Positions 1 through 11,600 of a DNA stretch of 64,000 nt are shown here, piece after piece. Under the pieces are notes generated by a model that saw nothing but the letters and a program-made list of their open reading frames with translations, was not told where the DNA came from and did not search any database. Position 1 is the first letter of the stretch. Each line of letters begins with the position of its first letter. The translations under genes and the position numbers were made by a program. Origin of the DNA: Ophioderma brevispina (Eukaryota; Echinodermata; Ophiuroidea; Amphilepidida; Ophiodermatidae). The stretch spans positions 62,001 to 126,000 of the forward strand of contig JAMKCH010084986.1 of NCBI GenBank assembly GCA_023653785.1, written 5' to 3'.

Positions 1-2792
1 TCTATGCATATTGATCACGCGGCAGCCTGTACTGATCCGAGGCTGGTCAAATTATGCACCAAATTGATGCTGAGACTGTCAAGTTTACCAAAAAAACTCT
101 AAAATTCCACCAAATAAACTCCAATAAAATACACCAATCAAAGAAAGAGGGGCATTTTACTCACCAAAAACAAGCAAGTTGGTCAGATTTGAAGCAAACT
201 CGTACCAAACGGCGACACAAAAATGTAGGTACTGCGTTCACTTGGGCGAAACAAGTACCGATATTGCGACATAATAAAAGCAATTTGATGCATTGAAAGT
301 AGAGCTATCGATTAAATGACGTTATGATTGGTCACATGATGTTTTTAACCAATAAGAAGCTTTAAAACGAGGGAAATCCCCTATCAATACATCGACTTTG
401 GAATTTCTTGTAAACAGGTCTGACGTCACGTAATGAGGCGAACAGCGCCACTACATTGCTATTTGCATAAATTATGTCTACGAAATCGGCGTACGATGTT
501 TGTAAGTGCTAAAAGTACAGGCAATTATGCAGTTTAGGACTCCCCAATAGTTTACTGGTTAAATACTAATTAAATTGCCCCCAAATCGATCCACTCACCT
601 TCAGAAAACCTATCCAACGACTGCTTTAAACATTTTTGTTTTAAAATAGTCCCCAAATTGAGAAAAAATCATCAAAATATTCACTTTCCGGCTGGTGATA
701 AGCAGGCCAGACACTCCCAATAAGGCTTGCATCACATAGCCTTGAGCATGCATATTTCACTCACAAAATAGTATTTTTTTTTATTTTTGAGGCAATCACA
801 GAATATCATAGGCCTAAACTAAGTTATGGGCCTTATTATAGATATGTTTGTAGTGCTTTCGAATTTACTCTCTTCCAAGTTCCATGGTTGAATTTAGGGA
901 AAGCATGGATTTGCAGTAGATTGTAGTTTATTGATTTTTTTAGATTTTGTTGGTAATTTTTCAGGGCAGAAATGTACAAATTTTGGGTGATTTAAACAGT
1001 TCTTTACCCAGTTTGTTTTGTTTTAACCTCTCTAGTGTTGTACCCAATAATTTCCTTCATTTTTCAAGCCCTACCTTCTTTTTCTAAGAATGACCTTATT
1101 CAAGAGTGTTCACGGGAGCTATATAACCTCGCCTTGTTGCTTTTGATAAATTAGCAAAATTCCATCCCCCATTATAATTTATATAGGGTTTGGGCCCTAA
1201 ACTATACGCCATTTATTTAGGCTACTTTACCCTAATTTGTATACATTGTATATTGTGTTTATCAGCTTTGCAAGCCGTAAAGTGCGATATGTGAACAGTA
1301 GGCCTATAGAAGTACATGTCATTGTGGTTTGGATTTTCATTTTCGTACACCGAGATGCAATGGAAGTCACTGTGACTAGTGTATGTGTATGTACATGTGA
1401 GGGACCCCTCTTTCTCACCTATACCCAGTCCCAGTCCTTCAAATCAGCTAAAGGGTTTGGTAAAAACGATCTGTTTACGTGCAGAATGTTTGCGATATTG
1501 TTTAAATCGTTTCCGAACTTCTTCGATTTCACTTGGTTTTAGCATAACGCCAAGTTGTGCGGCAGAATAAACCATGACTGCCATGTCAGACATGATGCTG
1601 CAGTTCAGACTCTTCTTCCCAGGCCCCGCACACGTAGGTAGTCTTTACATGTTTTAAAGCTTTTACTGACCCCAATTGAATTTAATCTAAGGTTAAAGTG
1701 TCCTTGCTTCCATCTCCTTCCATCTATCAAATGCAAAAACAAAACAATTGAGCAAATTATATCGTTTATAAAGCTCAAAACACACGCAAATTACTACGTG
1801 AAGTATAGCGTTGCCAAGGACGACCAGTGTTGTTTATCTCAAGTGACCTTTGACATACACGCGTCACGTGACTATTTCTGAAATTGCGAAAGGGCTTATT
1901 TAACATGGACATGGACTTAGGAACAACCAGACACCCTGCCGTTGGTGGCGACAGCTCTATTTCAACTTGCAGGGGGGAAGGACGTATGTTTGGCAACTTT
2001 TCTGTAAACGGTCGGCAACCCATAAGAATTAGTTATGCGCATGCGTTGTAACAGCTGGCAGAGAAATGTGACCTGACGAGCCACATTGTATGTCTTTGCG
2101 TAGAGTTGGGTGAATTGTACGAGCGGTACGAATTTCAATAATTCAAGGCCTATTTACCCAAATTAAAGAACAATACCAAGAAAATATCACTACACGATAT
2201 TGGTGGCGAAGTTATTGGGGTAGACCACAGAGCTAGAATATAAACCAAGAGGGCAAATGTGCGTGTTATTGAATAGGCCAGCAACGTAACCGATTTCTCT
2301 CACACCTCTCGCGCCATCCTTGTTGTTGCACAACCAGCCGCGCGTCGTCACTGTTGCTGCACAAGCTAGCACACGCACCTACAAATCTGTGCGTCACGCG
2401 TTATGTTATCAGTGTTGCATTTCCCCAGTGTTCCATTGTCTGATCGGCCGAATATTCTGCAATATAATGTATCAGAAAACCACATCGATGGAAAAAAACC
2501 ATGCATTTGAAAGAAAAGATTCCTGCATTCCTAATGCACAAAAAGTCTCCCGATGACCCCTGTTAATTTTGCTTATAGGAAAAGAGATATTTGAGTAAAA
2601 TACGTAAAATACTCGCGCGTATCGTAAATATGCAAGGACTTTCAAACTGTAAATTCAAAACTGATCCAGACCATTGGGGATTTTTGAAAACCCCGCGAAA
2701 TTAGGAAAAATAAAGGCTTTTTATTCAAAATCCTCTCGGGGAACCATTTGGTTCGCCTAGATTTTTCTTCCCTCTCATACCAAATTTACGTT
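1..2792. other. Non-coding AT-rich DNA, no gene seen
   Basis: No open frame here has a convincing splice context or residue pattern; the short frames of 60-100 codons at 54-296 and 1237-1542 are low-complexity. A cAMP-response-like TGACGTCA core lies near 420. The stretch at about 2030-2110 and 2280-2400 is locally richer in CpG. Nothing else is recognisable. Confidence 0.6.
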
Positions 2793-3272
2793 GGTTCAGC
2801 GAGCAGAAAAAAATGCAATTCATCTGGCAAATATCCCTAAATTTCCGTCTTGGCCCATTGACTTACGCGAAGGCTGCAACCTTTAAATCACAAATACAAA
2901 TTTAGTATCGAACATCATTTGTCCTCCCCCCCCCAACTTGAGTAGTTTTTTGTGGTGTTGCTAGGTTCAATAATTCCTGGTAAAATCTATAAAATGCCAC
3001 AAAACACCCTAGTAGTAGTACTGTGGAATTCCCACCTCTTCTTTCAGGCGCACCCCTCCAGCTCAGAAGTATAGCTGAAGGGTCCTTAAATCCTCTAAAC
3101 ACACACAGAAAAAACGAGTAGCTTAACCTTATTGGGTGCAATTTAAGGTAATTAACCTTTCTTTATTTGTATTTGTGATTTAAAGGTTGCGGCCTTCATA
3201 TAAGTCAATGGGCCAAGACGGAAATTTAGTGATATTTGCCTGATGAATTGCATTTTTTCTGCTTGCTGAACC
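2793..3272. mobile_element. Foldback element with about 110-bp inverted arms
   Basis: The left arm (2793-2905) and right arm (3160-3272) are imperfect reverse complements. Both carry the block that reads TTTCCGTCTTGGCCCATTGA in the left arm and its complement in the right arm, and the outer ends read GGTTCAGCGAGCAG and CTGCTTGCTGAACC. About 250 bp of unrelated sequence separates the arms. No transposase frame is present, so this is a non-autonomous inverted-repeat element. The superfamily is not known. Confidence 0.75.
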
Positions 3273-3299
3273 ACTTGCAGATTATGTTTGCAATTTCAA

Positions 3300-3480
3300 C
3301 AACTCACCGTATCTCCTTGTACAGGAGCGTACCGTTGTTGATTCGTTAACAACCCACAGTGGATATGCAAATTAATGCGTCACGCCCGGCGCAAAGTGTT
3401 CATGGAAGTGCGTTTACGCGGTACGCTTAAGTCGACGCGCTGTTCGTCACGTTTAGCCCTCTGAGTACACGCAAGTACAC
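3300..3480. other. CpG-rich patch, function unknown
   Basis: A short run unusually dense in CpG for this window (GCGTCACGCCCGGCGC and neighbours). No gene start can be placed next to it. It may be a decayed promoter or a repeat remnant. Confidence 0.3.
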
Positions 3481-3660
3481 CAGGTGCAAACTGCAAAGCA
3501 ACAAACAAACCAAAACTATCGTTTTGCTTGAGATTTTAAATAAAATATTAGTCTAGGAAAACTTTTGTCAACTGGGAACATTTTTGTGTTATAAGTGAGA
3601 ATAATTATGTTGCTCTATACACGATATTAATAAGTTTTCATACAGATTTTCGTTGTTGAA

Positions 3661-3842
3661 AGGGATTCAAACATGTTACAGAGTGGTTCATCACAAATCA
3701 ACAACTCTGCATCCGATGCGTCCACGTATTTTTTATCCTGCTCGGGCAGCTAAAGCCGCCCTCGCGGGATAAAAATACGCGGACGCATGGATGCATCGTT
3801 GTTGATTTGTGATGAACCACTCTGTAACATGTTTGAATCCCT
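3661..3842. mobile_element. Near-perfect 182-bp palindromic foldback element
   Basis: AGGGATTCAAACATGTTACA at the left end is exactly mirrored as the reverse complement at the right end, and pairing continues for about 78 bp per arm to a small loop around 3739-3764 (GCTCGGGCAGCTAAAGCC). The arms differ at only a few positions, which implies a recent insertion or ongoing arm homogenisation. There is no coding capacity. The frame that crosses it on the minus strand is an accident of the palindrome. Confidence 0.85.
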
Positions 3843-3978
3843 AAATATCCATGCCAGTAACAAAAATATAAAATATAAATTTTGATGATTTTTTCGATGT
3901 TTCGAATTATCAAATCGCTGCTAATCCCTTTAAGCATCCTCTGGAGCTCAGTGAAAAAAGTTAATCCGATCTGGAAGC

Positions 3979-4350
3979 TTAAAGAGACATGAGGAGATTT
4001 CCAGGAGGAAGCGCCCCCAATTTTTCTCGAACCCCATTTTTTTTTCCTATTTGGAATGGCGTACCAATTTCTGTAGATCACCCCTGAAGGGAATAAGCCG
4101 AATATGCCGTCATTATGTAATAAGATGATGATTTAGTAGTTTCTGTCATGCATGAAACAGAAAGTCAAAGCATGGTTTTCTATTGGGAACGATTACAATA
4201 GCAGGCAAGTTCAAAACAAGGTTTGCGGTTTTCTTTTGCACTTGTTTGTCCAATAAACCTGCGAAACGTTCTCGGTAGGTGGTCTACAACCGATCCAGTG
4301 AAATTTGAGAGAAATTTGTATCCTAAAAAAATCTCCTCCTGTCACTTTAA
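3979..4350 (-). mobile_element. MITE family T1, copy 1 (372 bp)
   Basis: The ends read TTAAAGAGACATGAGG and (reverse complement) TTAAAGTGACAGGAGG, so the element is bounded by TTAA on both sides. It shares internal blocks, such as the ACCTACCGAGA / TCTCGGTAGGT segment, with copies at 26463-26759 and 55781-56155 and lies in the opposite orientation to both. The length agrees within 3 bp with the 55.8-kb copy. It is non-autonomous. Confidence 0.8.
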
Positions 4351-4620
4351 GTCTTTGCAAGTGCAGTCGACTGGCGAGAAACTAATTTACATATCAAAGA
4401 CAAAGTCCATCGTCGGCTTTTTGCAATGCAGGCCCGCCCGAATTTACACTCTCTATCCGTCAACTGGCACAGTTGAAGAAATTATATTCAGTCAAAAGCT
4501 TGGCACCAAATGTACCATGCTGGCTGTAATTATGTGCAGTCACACTTAATTATATGCAGTCACAACTTGGCACCATTTTGTTTCCATTTTGGAAACAAAC
4601 TCACTGAAAGCTGGGAATTC

Positions 4621-4866
4621 ACACCAACAATGAAATTTGCGGCAAAATCACACCTAATTTAGTAATTTATCTTGAGTATTATACGCAAAGTAATTACACA
4701 TTCACTACAAAAAAATCTTATTTAAGAACTATCACACTATCAATGAAATTGCGGTGAAATCTCAAGCTGTACGTGGTATTCACAATCACATCTAATTTAG
4801 TATTATCTTGAGTATTATACGCAAAGTAATTACACATTCACTACAAAAAAATCTTATTTTAGAACT
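4621..4866. repeat. Two-copy direct tandem repeat
   Basis: A block beginning CAATGAAATTTGCGG and ending ACTACAAAAAAATCTTATTT occurs twice in direct orientation (about 4627-4725 and 4740-4857). The second copy carries a short insertion between its two conserved segments. Confidence 0.75.
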
Positions 4867-6600
4867 CTTCATTTGATAATTGACATGACGGAGTGTTAGT
4901 ATAGATTTTCAGTTACAAAAAATATGCACAACAGTTCCGAGTTCGCAAAGCAATACGGAAAAAAAATGAGCGTAAGTCGGCTGACTCCATTCGTTTCAGA
5001 GCTTTTAAGCAAGGTACAGATGCGAATTACACGCTTTTTATTTGTTTGCATGCTTTTTAAGAATACACACATTTTAGTTTAAACTCTCAAAAACCCACGC
5101 TTTTTGAGGATTTGGCGATTTTTCAAACCCACGCTGTTTAAAGCGTGCACTGCACACTATGCCATAGATATCCCAGCACATCGTCAGACATGTGGTTTGT
5201 TCAGAAAGTTTACCATCGCAAAGATCAGGCACAGTGTTTTTTTGCAGATTTCCAAAATGGCTTCCAAAATAGCGTGGGCTATATATAGCATGTTCGTAGT
5301 TGCTATGACGAGTGTGACGTATTTAACACAGTAGTACTACACAGTTGTAATATTTTAATTAAGTGCGGAACTTTGACCTCGATAAGTGCAAAAACAGCAT
5401 CCGCCTCCTTGTTCGTTTGTATTTTTGGTAATCAGCGAAAATAAGCGTGCTCGTGCCCATACTAAAGAATGAACTGGGAACAGTTCAGACAGAGGCCTTG
5501 GTTCAGAGGTAGTGACCTTTGATAAGTAATGTCAGAACCATACCATATAGACTCTTGTAAGTTTGTAATGCTATCGTTCATATTGGGGGATGGTTGGTAG
5601 GCCTTTATCTATAATAACAATGCAAACATGCATGCACTGATACAAGTATTAAAAACGGAGTAAACTGTATTCAGCTTATGATATTGGACAAATCAAAACA
5701 CATTGATTTACATGCAGTTGCAGTTTATTCCATCATGCATCAATGCAACAGAATAAAGTGCATGTAAAGTCAATGGCCGTTTTGGTTCGTTGAATATCAT
5801 AAGCCACTGTATTCAAGGATTAGGGACGTAAATTTTTTCTAACACAAAATATGCCCAGGAAGTTCTAGTTTTTACTATTTTTAATTTTAACTTAGACCTG
5901 ATTCCCTACCTTTCCTTTTTAAACAACTTGTTGGCTAGAGGTGCCGACCGATCTATTTTAATTGTGTGGAATCTCACACATTACAGCTGTATTCTGTTGA
6001 TTAAGTTGTTGATTTCATAGTGGTCAGGGAAGGTGGTTAGGTAAATGGCCTGCCGAGGCAGCAGCTAATACAATCCATGTGTTAGGCAGGGAACCCACCC
6101 ATTGGGTATGTTTTTGCCATTATTGGTGCACTGTTTGTAAAGGTCATACTGGTGCCCTATAATGGTGTAGGGACATTAGTTTGTTTGAATTCATTCCCAC
6201 AATGCAGTGGGCTAAATGTAAATTAAAAGGCACTGTCAATCAATGACTGAAAAGTGCACTGTGGGGTGAAGTTCAAGGTACACTCTGCGGGTATTGCTTT
6301 TCTGATCACACCTGGGGCAAGGTGCTTTAAAGGTGTACTGTGCACTTACCTTGAATTCAAGATATTCCTGCATGTAACGCCCAAAAACAGCAAATGCCTC
6401 CCTAAAATGTTTGAGTTTCCGTAACCTGACCCTTTTTCTGACACACTATGAATTCGGAAACCCTTCAAAAATAAAGCACAAAAAGAGTGTCCGATGGCTC
6501 AGCTTACGGAAACTCCCCAAATGTAGGACCAGCTTAGATATGCCTAGTTTTTGTTATTTCTTGTTTATACTAACATGTCATTTGAATTGTTGTTAATAAA
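4867..6600. other. Intergenic or intronic sequence, nothing recognised
   Basis: No open frame or repeat with recognisable termini was found. The 76-codon frame at 5104-5334 has no splice support and ordinary non-coding composition. Confidence 0.5.
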
Positions 6601-6605
6601 TTCAG

Positions 6606-6685
6606 ATTACTAAGAAGGAAGGGGTGAAGCAGTCAAGGTGCGAGTCCCCATCACTTACAAGACAGATCCAAGATTACCAAGAAAG
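6606..6685 (+). CDS. Weak candidate internal exon
   Basis: A TTCAG acceptor at 6601-6605 is followed by 80 open bases and a good donor (AAAG|GTAAATT). Two frames are readable. One gives ITKKEGVKQSR...; the other, if a later AG is used, gives KVRVPITYKTDPRLPRK, which has a more protein-like residue mix. It is on the same strand as the BUD22-like gene further down. No family is recognised, and a chance pair of splice sites is quite possible. Confidence 0.18.
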
Positions 6686-6689
6686 GTAA

Positions 6690-8200
6690 ATTACAAACTA
6701 TGACACATAATTTAACATGCGTTTTGTTTAGTAGCTATTAGGAGCCTTTTAGGGCCTTTTAGGAGCATCTGGTATCATGGATACACCGGCCCAGATCAGC
6801 TATCACCGATAATACACTAACACCACCACACGGTGAAAGTCCCAAGGTCGCAACTTGCGCCTCCCACAGAAGACAATATCTTCCATTTTCTGTAGGCTTA
6901 TAGAATGCCCTTCCTGCCTCATGTAGTCATCAAACAGGATTGCAGAGTTTCAAAAGGGAGGTTAATCGCTATCTTTGCGCAATCCTTCACTTTACTAATT
7001 AATATTAACTGCTGTTAATGCCTATATTAGTCTTGACATAAAAAAAAGCCATATACGAATGGCTTGTGGATATGAAAAGAGTAGTAGCTAATAAGGCCTT
7101 TTCGAGGTCAGACATGGCAGTTGGGATGTGAGAATGGTACACTTCTGTTCATGATGAGATGGGGAGTGCATTGAGCCAAGTCCGAGCATACAACCATGTA
7201 GTGACACTTGAATGTGAAAAAAGTCAGTTTCCATTTGTACATGGGTCAAATCAGAAGTAGCTCCAATAGGGTAAAAAATGAAAAAAAAGTTAATCAAGCT
7301 TAATGTTGGTTGTTTAACATGATTTAAATGGACCAAAGAATTTTTAAAACTTGATATATAGTACATTCATTTGTGCTGATAACCAATCTCAAATATAAAA
7401 ATTTTGGCTTACCGTATTCATGTTTTGAGAAAAAGACTTTCAAAAAGTACATTTTTGCTCAAAATTTTAATTTATTTACCACTACCTCTATGGGAAAATT
7501 TCATGCACCGATACTTAAGTGCCCCACAAAGATAACAAGGGGCCGATCGTTTTTCTTGATTGCACATATTTTTAGGTCTTAGTTGCATACTTGAAAGTAC
7601 CGAAATAAACAATGGTGTCACTTGTATTAGTTTCATAAAATTTTCGAAGGGACATTTTAGATAGAAATTTCCGTCTTCACTAGAGGGCGCTGCGTCTCGT
7701 GTTATTTTACGCCTATGTCACGCAGCAAAACCAAAGGGTGCGTGAAAGGTGAGACGCTTACATTAATCAGCGCGTTCTTAGGCAAGTGCTAGCAACATCA
7801 GAGTTCTACGCGATACTAACGCTTTCAAATTTGCTACAACGCAGAGGGGAAAAATTCGCTCTGAATTTTTGGGCGACGCTCAAATCGCAAACGAATGCAC
7901 AATTGCTCATCTCCGAGTTTTATTAAAGTCGGCTTGCGCGTACTCCTTAGAAACCAAATCATATGCCAACACCTTAATGTGTCAAAATAAGGAAATAGTT
8001 TGACATTGCATGGGTAGTTATCATGTTTTGTGACAAAATAGGCCACATAATCCAATTGACATTGACTTTCTTTGACCTTTATCTCAGTAAGTAAAACATT
8101 TAACCTAACCAAAACTATACTTTTTGGAGTCCCTCTTTCCTCGGGCAATAATTTGCCAGTATTTAAATTACTCCAGAGCAACTTACATGTTGCCCTCTGT
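6690..8200. other. Non-coding, nothing recognised
   Basis: No convincing exon or repeat boundary was seen. A slightly GC-richer segment with AGAGGGCGC lies near 7682-7690. The frames at 7088-7366 and 7834-8181 are low-complexity and lack splice context. Confidence 0.5.
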
Positions 8201-8215
8201 ACAAATTGGGATTTA

Positions 8216-8520
8216 CTTTTTTTAAAACCTTTTTATTCCTTTTTACCCTAAAACTCAACCAATGGTCGAAGTGGTACAAACTAATACATTTTGGAATCCT
8301 TATCTATACTGACAATATGGGATTTTTTCAACATGTTGGAGAGTTTAAAATCCGTACCCCTATGTACCTTAAATTGGGCCCCTATTGAAAGTTACACCAT
8401 TTTGAGACCACTAACTAACCTACATGAATATAGAGGGTCCATACTAATTACCTAAAGTGTAAAACCTTAGATGTAGGCGGACTGAACAAACTCCTATATA
8501 AGGACCCATGTATTTTTGCT
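8216..8520 (+). repeat. Dispersed repeat family R1, copy 1
   Basis: Blocks such as GACAATATGG, CTTAAATT-GCCCCTATTGAAA and AGAGG-TCCATACTAA recur in the same order at about 39950-40215. A related inverted copy lies at about 38660-38960. Copies are diverged and the boundaries could not be set exactly. Confidence 0.55.
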
Positions 8521-8840
8521 CCTGCGTATAAACCATTTTCTGATTGTGTAAAGGGGCAGACACATGGTTTGATAACCATCTTTTTTTTTAATAAATATTC
8601 TTTAAGTACAAAACTGTCTTCTTTTGCAACATAGAGAGAATTTTTCAGCTTTACCATTCACCAGGTAAAGGTTTATTACCAATTACCAATGGCAACTGCA
8701 AAAATCTCAAAATATTTGGAAAATTGGGGGTGCTCTTAGAAAATGTACTGTTATTGCTTTAAATGAAACAAGAAATGGATTTCATTGGCAAGATGTCTGA
8801 TGTGAACTCTTGACGGATTTTTTATATTGTTTTCTGATAG

Positions 8841-8987
8841 TGGCTCGTTCAAGCAGGTGGAGAAAATAAGCTGAGATCAGACCGACTTTGGAGCAAGAGA
8901 TCAGGCTATCAAGAAATTCTCTATAGATCAGATTACCATAAAGCTAATCAACTCAAAGAAGACATTGGGAAGGAGTTGTGGCAAGCA
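8841..8987 (+). CDS. Candidate exon, possibly BUD22-like N-terminal region
   Basis: A TTTTCTGATAG acceptor is followed by exactly 49 open codons and a GTAGTAG donor, phase 0 at both ends. The peptide starts WLVQAGGENKLRSDRLWSKR and contains KANQLKEDIGKEL. In the BUD22/SRFBP1 family a Ser-Lys-Lys segment is followed by a basic helix of the form KxxxKAxxLxEEIxxxK, and this peptide resembles that spacing. The next recognised exon of that gene (14574) also begins in phase 0. Roughly 20 family residues between the two would be missing, so another exon would be needed, and the likeness may be chance. Confidence 0.28.
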
Positions 8988-9125
8988 GTAGTAGTTTAGG
9001 CTACTGTCAAAATAGAAATGGTTGAGAGTGACTTTACACTTACTGTGCTCAAGGGATCGAGATCTCGATCACTAAACATGTGGCAGGTATTTATAAATGC
9101 TTCCTTTTGGTACATAGAGAGGTGT

Positions 9126-9483
9126 TTAAGGCTGACTCAGAGATTTCCCCGTGAGGTCGGCCCTCAATTTTTAACAAATTGTGTTTTTGCACATACTACT
9201 GCTTGTCCATATAATATCACTGTGTGAAATAGCTAAGCTCAAATCGAAGTCCTTCATATAGAAATCATAACTTTGTTTAAAAATTCCCGACCCGGAAATT
9301 TGTTATACACAATATCCTATGCACTTTATACTGTCATAATATGTACTGCAGAAAAAGAAAAATCCGATTCATCTCTACATTTGGAATTTAAGCCGTTTTA
9401 GGTGAGTATCTTTAGTTTCTAGTTGACTATTTTTATTACTACACCAAAAAAAGATATATTTTGAAATCTCGAGTCACCTTTAA
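9126..9483 (+). mobile_element. MITE family T2, copy 1 (358 bp)
   Basis: It begins TTAAGGCTGACTCAGAG and ends CTCGAGTCACCTTTAA, an inverted terminal repeat bounded by TTAA. The same element, 356 bp long, lies at 32449-32804, and a truncated one starts at 31581. Shared internal blocks include AAGCTCAAATCGA and the CACAATATCCTATG-type segment. There are no open frames. Confidence 0.8.
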
Positions 9484-10077
9484 GGTTAAAGCTATGGTAG
9501 CCAGATCTTCACACCTCCAAATTCACAACAGGGGCAAAGGTCCACTTTTGCTGAGTTTCTTTTGATAAAATGATACCAAATTAGCAATCATATGAAATGA
9601 AATCTACTGTTTGTTGAAGAGATGTTCAAGAAGTTCCAACAGAGAACCATTTATGTGGAGGGGACAGGTTAGGTCCACTTTTGTGAAGACCCACACCCCT
9701 CCAAATAAATCTGTGTATAGCCGTGATTCCAGTAATGGTCGAAAATAGGTTTGATATCAAGTTAAGGTAGTAATGGCATTGAATAAGTAATGCTGCACAG
9801 AAAAATTTGGTCATGTTGTCCAAAATGGTGTTTGGTGTTTGTTTGTATCAGAGACACCAGAAATGCTGCATTGATACCTTGAATTCTATTATAGACTCCT
9901 TCCACTTAATTTGAGTCAAAGGATGAATGATTCATTGAATAACCTTTATCTTTTCCCAACTACTTTTTTTAGCAAATAAGGACAAGATTTGCAGATTAGA
10001 AGACATTATTGGCTTTTATCCTTTTGCTTTACTCAAGAATGTATAGGTCAAGTTTCTTAAAGCAAGCAAGTAGTTCA

Positions 10078-10538
10078 TTAAGGAGAACCTGTACAACACA
10101 TAATATTAAACAATAATATACTATACAATGTATTATGACCACATATCGAGTGGTTTCATAGAAAAACGGAATTAAATTAACCCTACAATGACTTAAAACC
10201 ACTAGTCTGACCATGTGCTATGTAAAAATCGCCTAGTGGTATAACGCGTTATGCGATATGTCCGCACGTTTGCATCATAACATGCCATAGGAAATATACA
10301 CATTATGAACGCATCATGTGTTAAGGTGTAATGACGCTACTGCCGTCCTATCGCATAACACAAATACACATCCCACATACACAAGCACGAATTTCGATAG
10401 GCGCATGGTCAGACAAAATGTTTTAAAATCATTTAGGTTAGTTTAATTCGTTTTTCCATGAAACCACTCCTTATGTGTTCAATAATTGTTTTATAGTGTA
10501 TATTGTACAATTTATTCTTGATACAGGTTCTCCTTTAA
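10078..10538 (+). mobile_element. MITE family T3, copy 1 (461 bp, long palindrome)
   Basis: The ends read TTAAGGAGAACCTG and CAGGTTCTCCTTTAA. The two halves are imperfect reverse complements over most of their length, including the GGTTTCATAGAAAAACGGAATT and AATTCGTTTTTCCATGAAACC type blocks, the CTGACCATG / CATGGTCAG blocks and a central ATAACGCGTTATGCGATA. A 419-bp relative lies at 62360-62778. Confidence 0.82.
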
Positions 10539-10839
10539 AAAGTGTCACATATTTTTGTTTTGTTCCCCAGCTTGTATGTTGCATGGATTTGCAGATAATC
10601 CTGTGTATGCACAGAGCAGTGAGGAAACCTGCACAGTGAAGCATTCAGATCAAGGAATGTGAATGTATTGAATAGCCCTGAATACTCTTGTTTATTGTTT
10701 TTTTAAACAGATTTTGTTTGTGATTAAGCCAAATTGGATGTCTGCCTTGTCTACACTGAGTGGAATGGTTTGTGCAGTCTTTTGGAGAATTCTTTCAGGC
10801 ATTCATCTCTGCCCTTTTGTAATATAAACCGGTAAGGGT

Positions 10840-10993
10840 TGTAGCGGATAATGAAGAGAGGAAAGGGCATGTGTCGTACTGCGTGTCAGTTTGCGCTGCC
10901 ACTTTTTCCGCACTCGCGGTCAGAGTACGTCTAGGAGATCTTTCTTAGCGTCGCGCGTGAAAGCATGAACAGTTCACGCGAGAATGTTTGAGT
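10840..10993. other. CpG-rich segment next to repeat A
   Basis: Dense CpG (GCGTCGCGCGTGAAAGC, TTCACGCGAGAATG) with a small inverted repeat GCGTGAA...TTCACGC around 10955-10982. No transcription start can be assigned. Confidence 0.3.
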
Positions 10994-11600
10994 TTGTGTG
11001 TCGCCTCGCCTGCCCTAAGGCAGGGGAAGACACATAGGGATCACTTGTCCACTGTTGTGTGTAGTCTGTTGTTGATGTCTGTTGTTGATTGTCTGTTGTG
11101 AAAAAGGGTTAAACATTTGCATGTAATTCACAAACATACTGTGATGGATTTAAAACAAAATTGGGGGTCACAGGTGCAACATGGCATACCCCATTTGTTG
11201 ATGAGGTCCAAAGGTCACATGCCAAGTCAAAGGTCATGTGAGGTCAAGTTGTAAAATAGGCTGAAGGAAAATTGACTCATATGAAAATTTGAAAAGTTCA
11301 ATTGGAACCAAACTTGGAATCATAGGTGCAACAGGGATCCTCATTGGTTGAGAGGTCAAGGTACAATGCCCAGGTCAAAGGTCAGTGAGGTCAAGTTGTC
11401 AAATAGGCTGAAAATGGTAAAATTGACCTCATATGAAAAGTGAAGTTCAATTGGCCAACTTGAATCAATAGGTGCAACATGGGATCCTCCATTTGGTTGC
11501 TGAGTTCAAAGGTCCATATCAAGGTCAAAGGCAATGTTAGCCTATCATAACTAACCGCGATGGCAGGCGACACCAGCGGTCCGAGGCCCGATTATTTTTT
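10994..11600 (+). repeat. AGGTCA-rich dispersed repeat A, copy 1
   Basis: It starts with GTGTGTCGCCTCGCCTGCC...AAGGCAGG and ends with CAGGCGACACCAGCGGTCCG, so the ends form an inverted GTGTCGCC/GGCGACAC pair. Between them are repeated AGGTCAAAGGTCA and GAGGTCAAGTTG motifs. Copies lie at 20804-21258, 42758-43206 and, reversed and truncated, 61697-61783. This copy contains a partial internal duplication of the AGGTCA block, which makes it longer than the others. No protein is encoded. Confidence 0.8.

Noticed and set aside
3698..4081. 127-codon minus-strand frame
   Set aside because: It spans the palindromic foldback element and MITE T1; the sequence is explained by those repeats.
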